Source of the DNA: SHZI01 sp964371995
GTDB lineage: Bacteria; Pseudomonadota; Gammaproteobacteria; Steroidobacterales; GCA-2729495
Direction: 5' to 3'
Assembly: GCA_964371995.1 (NCBI GenBank)
Contig: CAYJPG010000061.1
Coordinates: 1 to 16,961 of the forward strand
Length of the DNA: 16,961 bases
Shown: piece after piece, positions 13,237 to 16,961 of the stretch
Layout of the letters: each line of letters opens with the position of its first letter
Position numbering within the stretch: the first letter of the stretch is position 1
Made by a program: the position numbers and the translations under genes
The notes under the pieces: model-generated
Databases searched by the model: none
What the model was told of the DNA's origin: nothing
The model's input: the letters and a program-made list of their open reading frames with translations, nothing else

Positions 13237-15432
13237 ATGTCCCTGAGTCGCCGCAAGCTGCTGATCAGTACCGCGGTGCTGGCCGGTGGCGGTCTCGCAC
13301 TGACCTGGCTGCGCCCGGTCCGCAACCGGACACCGGCGCCGGAAACGCCCGGTAACCTTTCGCCGAACGCCTGGCTGCAGATCACGCCGGGGGGCGACAT
13401 CGTTCTGCAGGTCGACAAGGCCGAACTTGGTCAGGGTGTGATGACCGGTTTCGCCACCCTGCTGGCCGAGGAACTCGATGTGTCGCCGGCGCAGATCACG
13501 CTGCGCTTTGCGGCGATCAATCCGCTGTTTCAGGATCCGCTGCAGATGACGGGTGAGAGCAAGACCATGCGCACCCGCTGGCTGCCGATCCGGGAAACCG
13601 GTGCGCGGGCCCGGCTGATGCTGCTGCAGGCAGCCGCGCTTCAGTGGCAGACCGATGTGGCCGCACTCGATACTGATGGTACAGCGGCGGTCATCGACCG
13701 GCGCGGCAACAGGCGTTTCGCTTATGCCGAGCTTGCAGCTGCGGCGGCGCGCTTGCCGGTGCCTGACAAGGTGCCGCTCAGGGAGCCCGGTAACTGGCGA
13801 TGGATCGGGACCACGGTGCCCCGGCCGGATATCCTGCCGAAGGTCACCGGCCGTGCAGCATACGGCGTGGATACGCAGCTCCCGGATCTGCTCGTCGCAG
13901 TGGTTGCCCGTCCACCGCGTCTGCTCGCACAACCCCTGAGTCATGATGCGACTGCAGCGCGTGCGCTGTCGGGCGTTGTTGATGTGCTGGCTGTCCATAC
14001 CGGAGTCGCCGTGCTCGGCGAGACTTTCTGGCATGCGCAACAGGGCGCGAACGCGCTCACTGTTGAATGGAGTACCGGCCCGCTGGCCGGCATCAGCAGC
14101 GCATCGATTCGGGTGGAGCAGGGGAAGCACCTCGATGCTGCCGACACACACCGGGTGCGTGATGACGGCGATACGGATCAGGCACTGCAAGCCGCTGCGC
14201 GGACAGTGGAGGCGGAGTACTGGCTGCCCTATCTTGCGCACGCCACGCTCGAGCCAATGAATGCCACGATCTGGTTCCACGACGGCGGCTGCGAAGCATG
14301 GGTGCCGAGTCAGGGGCCCGACATGGTGCGCCAGGTGATCTGCGACATGTCGGGGCTGCCCCGGGAGAAGGTCCGGGTGCATACGACGTACGCCGGCGGT
14401 GGTTTCGGGCGGCGTGCGACGATGGAGTATGTCGTCGAGGCGGTGGAGATTGCGCGGCACACCACTCGTCCCGTGAAGCTGATGTGGATGCGTGAAGACG
14501 ATATGCGTCAAGGTCTCTATCGCGAGGCGACGCTGCATCGCCTGCGCGCAGCGCTGAGCGCCGACGGCGAACCGCTGGCCTGGCAGCATCGACTGGTCGC
14601 TACAAACCTCAACCGGCTGGTCGTTCCGGTCGCGCTTGACGTACTGGCACCGGAGTGGGTGCCGCAATCGGTAACCGGTGGTTTCAGTGAGGGCGTAATC
14701 AGCCTGCTCGATCGCTTCAGGGGTTCAGAGTCGGCGCGCGCCGGCGCGCGATCCATGCCCTATGCGATTCCGAATGTGCAGGTCGATCTGGCCGACTGGA
14801 ACCCCGGCGTTCCGGTCACGCTGTGGCGCTCGGTCGGTCACTCGTATACGGCTTTTGTGATCGAAAGCTTCATCGATGAACTGGCGGCTGCGGCCGGACA
14901 GGACCCCGCGGCCTTCCGCCGACGTTATCTGGCGGCGGCGCCGCGACACCTCGCCGTACTCGATCTGGTGCTGGAGAAATCCGGCTGGGCGACGCAGGTT
15001 CCGGGCCGCCACCGGGGGCTCGCTATACAGGAGGCCTTCGGCACGATCGTTGCTCATGTTGCAGAGATCAGTATCGGCGCTGATGACGCTATTCGCGTGC
15101 ATCGCGTGAGCTGTGCCGTGGATTGCGGACTGGTGATCAACCCTGACATCGTGCGTCAGCAGATGGAGGGCGGGATCCTGTTTGGCCTGTCTGCGGCGCT
15201 GTATGGCGAGATCAGCATCGAGGACGGCGCCGTACAGCAGAGCAATTTCCACGACTACCGCGTGCTGCGCATGGCTGACTCACCGGCCATCGATGTGCAC
15301 ATCGTGCCCGGTGGTACAGAGCCGAGCGGTGTGGGCGAGCCGGGTGTGCCGCCAATCGCCCCTGCGGTTGCCAATGCGGTTTTTGCGGCGACGGGGCTGC
15401 GTTTGCGCGCCTTGCCGCTGCGCCTTTCCTGA
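13237..15432 (+). CDS. Xanthine dehydrogenase family molybdopterin-binding subunit, IorB-like, Tat signal
   Basis: A 731-residue large subunit of the molybdenum hydroxylase family, closest in layout to isoquinoline 1-oxidoreductase beta (IorB) and aldehyde oxidases. These enzymes hydroxylate aldehydes or N-heterocycles at a Mo-pterin centre. The N-terminus SRRKLLISTAVLAGGGLAL is a twin-arginine signal (Arg5-Arg6), so the folded enzyme is expected in the periplasm. NAWLQITPGGDIVLQVDKAE then LGQGVMTGFATLLAEELDV is the typical IorB opening, and RPDILPKVTGRAAYGVD starts the second domain. GGGFGRR (387-393) and GVGEPGVPPIAPAVANA contain the cofactor loop and the catalytic Glu701. The length is normal. 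No [2Fe-2S] subunit (IorA type) or cytochrome c subunit is adjacent, so electron partners must be encoded elsewhere. It probably shares a transcript with the SDR 15 bp upstream. Confidence 0.92.
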   Translation: MSLSRRKLLISTAVLAGGGLALTWLRPVRNRTPAPETPGNLSPNAWLQITPGGDIVLQVDKAELGQGVMTGFATLLAEELDVSPAQITLRFAAINPLFQDPLQMTGESKTMRTRWLPIRETGARARLMLLQAAALQWQTDVAALDTDGTAAVIDRRGNRRFAYAELAAAAARLPVPDKVPLREPGNWRWIGTTVPRPDILPKVTGRAAYGVDTQLPDLLVAVVARPPRLLAQPLSHDATAARALSGVVDVLAVHTGVAVLGETFWHAQQGANALTVEWSTGPLAGISSASIRVEQGKHLDAADTHRVRDDGDTDQALQAAARTVEAEYWLPYLAHATLEPMNATIWFHDGGCEAWVPSQGPDMVRQVICDMSGLPREKVRVHTTYAGGGFGRRATMEYVVEAVEIARHTTRPVKLMWMREDDMRQGLYREATLHRLRAALSADGEPLAWQHRLVATNLNRLVVPVALDVLAPEWVPQSVTGGFSEGVISLLDRFRGSESARAGARSMPYAIPNVQVDLADWNPGVPVTLWRSVGHSYTAFVIESFIDELAAAAGQDPAAFRRRYLAAAPRHLAVLDLVLEKSGWATQVPGRHRGLAIQEAFGTIVAHVAEISIGADDAIRVHRVSCAVDCGLVINPDIVRQQMEGGILFGLSAALYGEISIEDGAVQQSNFHDYRVLRMADSPAIDVHIVPGGTEPSGVGEPGVPPIAPAVANAVFAATGLRLRALPLRLS

Positions 15433-15434
15433 AC

Positions 15435-15481
15435 GGTGGCGGATCCATTTTGTCCCGTTGAGAAAAAATAAATACGCCACC
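15435..15481. repeat. Inverted repeat in the convergent gap
   Basis: GGTGGCG (15435-15441) and CGCCACC (15475-15481) are perfect inverted 7-mers around an A-rich stretch between two convergent genes. A terminator for one or both is possible, but the 33-nt loop is large and there is no stem-adjacent T-run on the plus strand. Confidence 0.28.
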
Positions 15482-15483
15482 TT

Positions 15484-15861
15484 TCAGACGGTCAGCAGCA
15501 GACAGTGCAGCGCTTCTGTGTGGCCGGTATTTTCTTCCTGATGCGGTACCCGGGCCGGGACGAAAACCAGATCGCCGGGCCCGGCGGTGCAACAGAACTC
15601 CAGGCTCTCGCCCCAGCGGATCGTGGCCTGACCGCTGATCACACAGATGACGCTTTCGGTGGGCCCGTGATGAGGGGGCTCCTGACTCGCGCCGGGAGCA
15701 AGTTCCAGGCTGCGGGCAGCCAGTGTGCCGTGGCCGCTTGGTGCGTGACTGAGTTCCGCGACAAGCCGGACAGCAAGATCTCCGGCACCGCCTTGGCCGA
15801 TCTCATCGCTACGTATCACTCGTACGCCATGATCGCGCGAGTTCGCAGAGGTTCCGGGCAT
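15484..15861 (-). CDS. Single-domain cupin protein
   Basis: A 125-residue protein with one cupin barrel. Motif 1 is seen as PGASQEPPHHGPTESVICVI then SG (about 56-77), with His64, His65 and Glu69 as likely metal ligands. Motif 2 is GDLVFVPARVPHQEEN (96-111), with His107 as the further ligand. Such small cupins bind a metal ion and act as small-molecule dioxygenases, isomerases, sensors or storage proteins; nothing here tells which. FCCTAG (residues 89-94) includes an adjacent Cys pair. It has no signal peptide and should be cytoplasmic. It follows the DUF2442 gene by 24 bp on the same strand and converges on the molybdoenzyme gene. No strong Shine-Dalgarno sequence precedes the ATG at 15861, so the exact start is less sure than the family. 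Confidence 0.85.
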   Translation of the reverse strand: MPGTSANSRDHGVRVIRSDEIGQGGAGDLAVRLVAELSHAPSGHGTLAARSLELAPGASQEPPHHGPTESVICVISGQATIRWGESLEFCCTAGPGDLVFVPARVPHQEENTGHTEALHCLLLTV

Positions 15862-15885
15862 GCGTGGAATTATTGCATGGGGTTG

Positions 15886-16158
15886 CTAAGGTCTTCTGCC
15901 AGCCGTTTTCCGGCAACGCCGGCGCCTGAGTTCCCGGTACAGGGTATGCGCATCCAGATCGACTCCGCCGGGCCAGACGATCAGGCTGCGGCTGCGATCG
16001 ATGCGCAGCTTCCGGAACTCGCGGACATCACGCAATGTTTCCAGCGACCAGGGCGCCAGTCGTTCCTCAAGGTCAATGGCACCTTCGGTGCCATCGGCGT
16101 AGGTGAGCCATAGCTGATAGCGCTCCAGGGGCCAGGCGGCGATGAGTCGGGAAATCAT
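15886..16158 (-). CDS. DUF2442 domain protein
   Basis: A 90-residue protein whose core, RYQLWLTYADGTEGAIDLEE then VREFRKLRIDR and LIVWPGGVDLDAHTLY, matches the DUF2442 family. These are small proteins often found next to DUF4160 genes and sometimes discussed as toxin-antitoxin-like pairs; the function is not established. The frame is open to 16203, but the ATG at 16158 has AGGA 9 nt upstream and starts at the usual place before the first strand. The C-terminal tail is very basic (RRRRCRKTAGRRP), which could bind nucleic acid. No DUF4160 gene is seen next to it, but the sequence just upstream holds an N gap, so a partner could have been lost in assembly. The cupin gene follows 24 bp downstream. 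Confidence 0.8.
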   Translation of the reverse strand: MISRLIAAWPLERYQLWLTYADGTEGAIDLEERLAPWSLETLRDVREFRKLRIDRSRSLIVWPGGVDLDAHTLYRELRRRRCRKTAGRRP

Positions 16159-16222
16159 TGCGGCAAATCCTGCGCCGCGACTGCGCAGCCAACAAGCCAC
16201 CAATCCTGCCGAAGAGTGCGCT

Positions 16223-16416
16223 TTCTGTGGGAGCGGCCGTAGAAGCGGGGGGCGCCGGGGGGGCCGGTGGGGGTGGGGGTTGGGGGGGGAGCCGCCGCGC
16301 CCCCCGCGGGGTNNNNNNNNNNTCGCGTGCGTTTGGTGGGGTCGGGGCCTTTCACGGGGTTTTCGCCGTTTTCCTTTGTGGGGTTGGTATGGGCGTTTGA
16401 CGCCGCTCCCACAGAA
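16223..16416. repeat. Pair of inverted REP-like units around an assembly gap
   Basis: The 15-mer starting TTCTGTGGGAGCGGC at 16223-16237 recurs as its exact reverse complement at 16402-16416. TGTGGGAGCGGC is the head of a common extragenic palindromic (REP) sequence in pseudomonads and xanthomonads. In the right unit, read on the minus strand, it leads into GGCGT-CAA-ACGCC, a small hairpin of the usual REP kind. The left unit passes into abnormal G-rich sequence. Together they resemble a REPIN-type inverted pair (about 194 bp), but the middle cannot be trusted. Confidence 0.55.
16313..16322. other. Assembly gap (10 N) in low-quality G-rich sequence
   Basis: Ten N bases sit between two stretches of long G and C runs (about 16245-16312 and 16323-16385) unlike anything else in the window. 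The gap length is probably a placeholder. The 264-bp space between the DUF2442 and phosphatase genes holds only this and the REP-like units. Confidence 0.9.
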
Positions 16417-16422
16417 GGCTGT

Positions 16423-16961
16423 TCAGCTTGCCTGCCGTTCTCGCCAGCGCGCGACGCGTTCGCGTACCAGTGCCTCGATGCCATCCCAGTCGGTCGCGCG
16501 CGGTGGTGGAAGCTCGCGGTTGGTTGAATTAACCACGACGATGGTTTCATGACCGGTGGCGCGCAGCGCCCTGATGTTGTCGGGACTGTCCTCCAGATAC
16601 AGGTCGGCACCGACGGCTGCCTTGTCGCGCATGAAGCACAGGTCCCAGTAGGGAATGCCGTGTCGCTCCAGCCACTCGGTGGTTTGCCGGATCGCTTCCT
16701 TGTGGAACCAGTGGATATACAGGCGGTGGGTGATGATGCGGATGCGGACTTCGGGGATGGTGTCGAGTCGGCGCAACGCCGCCGGTGCACCGCTGACCGG
16801 CGGCAGGCGCGCGAACAGCTCGCGTTCCTTCACCGCAAAACGATGCAAGGCATCGTAGCCCCCGGCAGCCTCCAGCCCCCATTCGCCGAAGCCATAACTG
16901 ATCTCATCGGTCAGTTGCTGTTCGGCGAGGCCCAGCCACTCTGCAGCGACAGGCTTCAGCC
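16423..16961 (-). CDS. NT5C-like HAD phosphatase, C-terminal part (5' end outside the window)
   Basis: A minus-strand frame enters from the right edge and runs 178 residues to the TGA at 16423-16425. The TTG at 16848 is an internal Leu, not the start, because the frame stays open and conserved-looking to the edge (LKPVAAEWLGLAEQQL, then GFGEWGLEAAGG). RIRIITHR holds HAD motif II (Thr), MRDKAAVGADLYLEDSPDN holds motif III Lys and the acidic motif IV, and TTEWLERHGIPYWDL is typical of 5'(3')-deoxyribonucleotidase (NT5C) relatives. Motif I with the nucleophilic Asp must lie beyond the window. The enzyme probably dephosphorylates nucleotides or similar small phosphates in the cytoplasm; the substrate is not readable. 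The C-terminus ends 7 bp from the right REP-like unit. The family is fairly sure, the substrate unknown. Confidence 0.82.
   Translation of the reverse strand, partial: LKPVAAEWLGLAEQQLTDEISYGFGEWGLEAAGGYDALHRFAVKERELFARLPPVSGAPAALRRLDTIPEVRIRIITHRLYIHWFHKEAIRQTTEWLERHGIPYWDLCFMRDKAAVGADLYLEDSPDNIRALRATGHETIVVVNSTNRELPPPRATDWDGIEALVRERVARWRERQAS

Noticed and set aside
12859..14667. 602-codon open frame on the minus strand opposite the SDR and molybdoenzyme genes
   Set aside because: It is the antisense shadow of two well-supported genes. Its product is rich in His, Arg and Gln, has no recognisable domain and no start signal; long antisense frames are expected at this GC content.
16142..16552. 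Plus-strand open frames crossing the N gap
   Set aside because: They read through N and low-quality G-tracts and are antisense to the DUF2442 and phosphatase genes.
16423..16848. Phosphatase starting at 16848
   Set aside because: The start would be a TTG inside a conserved-looking stretch; the same frame stays open to the window edge, so the gene is partial.

Overview
The window looks like a scaffold piece from a draft genome of a high-GC gammaproteobacterium. This assignment is inferred from gene content: a DUF748 AsmA-like protein, RhlE, a bactofilin, an IorB-type molybdoenzyme subunit, DUF3617, and a REP-like TGTGGGAGCGGC repeat of the kind seen in pseudomonads and xanthomonads. A run of 10 N at 16313-16322 with abnormal G-tracts beside it marks an assembly join. 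No rRNA, tRNA, CRISPR array, transposase or phage gene was found.

Region A (1-5228, all minus strand) is a set of six tightly spaced envelope genes. In transcription order they are a Cys-rich exported DUF3617 protein, a short D-Ala-D-Ala carboxypeptidase (S11), a TMTC/PMT-like membrane glycosyltransferase with one TPR unit, a bactofilin, a small class I methyltransferase, and a Kef/CPA2-type cation:proton antiporter that runs off the left edge. Gaps are 9-21 bp or overlaps, except 128 bp before the bactofilin, where a second promoter may lie.

Region B (5229-15432, plus strand) is divergent from A. It starts with a 790-residue membrane protein fused to a spermidine-synthase-like domain that appears to lack the catalytic acid. 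This gene is visibly richer in A+T than its neighbours. A ~1017-residue DUF748 protein follows with no intergenic space. After a 242-bp leader comes a DEAD-box RNA helicase (RhlE). Then comes a two-gene redox unit: a short-chain dehydrogenase with an apparent Sec signal peptide, and, 15 bp on, a Tat-signal molybdopterin-binding subunit of the IorB/xanthine dehydrogenase family with no visible FeS or cytochrome partner.

Region C (15484-16961, minus strand) converges on B. It holds a cupin protein, a DUF2442 protein, a 264-bp spacer with the sequence gap and an inverted pair of REP-like units, and the C-terminal part of an NT5C-like HAD phosphatase.

The most unusual points are the catalytically doubtful spermidine-synthase fusion in an A+T-rich segment, the apparently exported SDR plus orphan Tat molybdoenzyme pair, and the interrupted REP-like pair. 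None of these can be called a proven new system from sequence alone.
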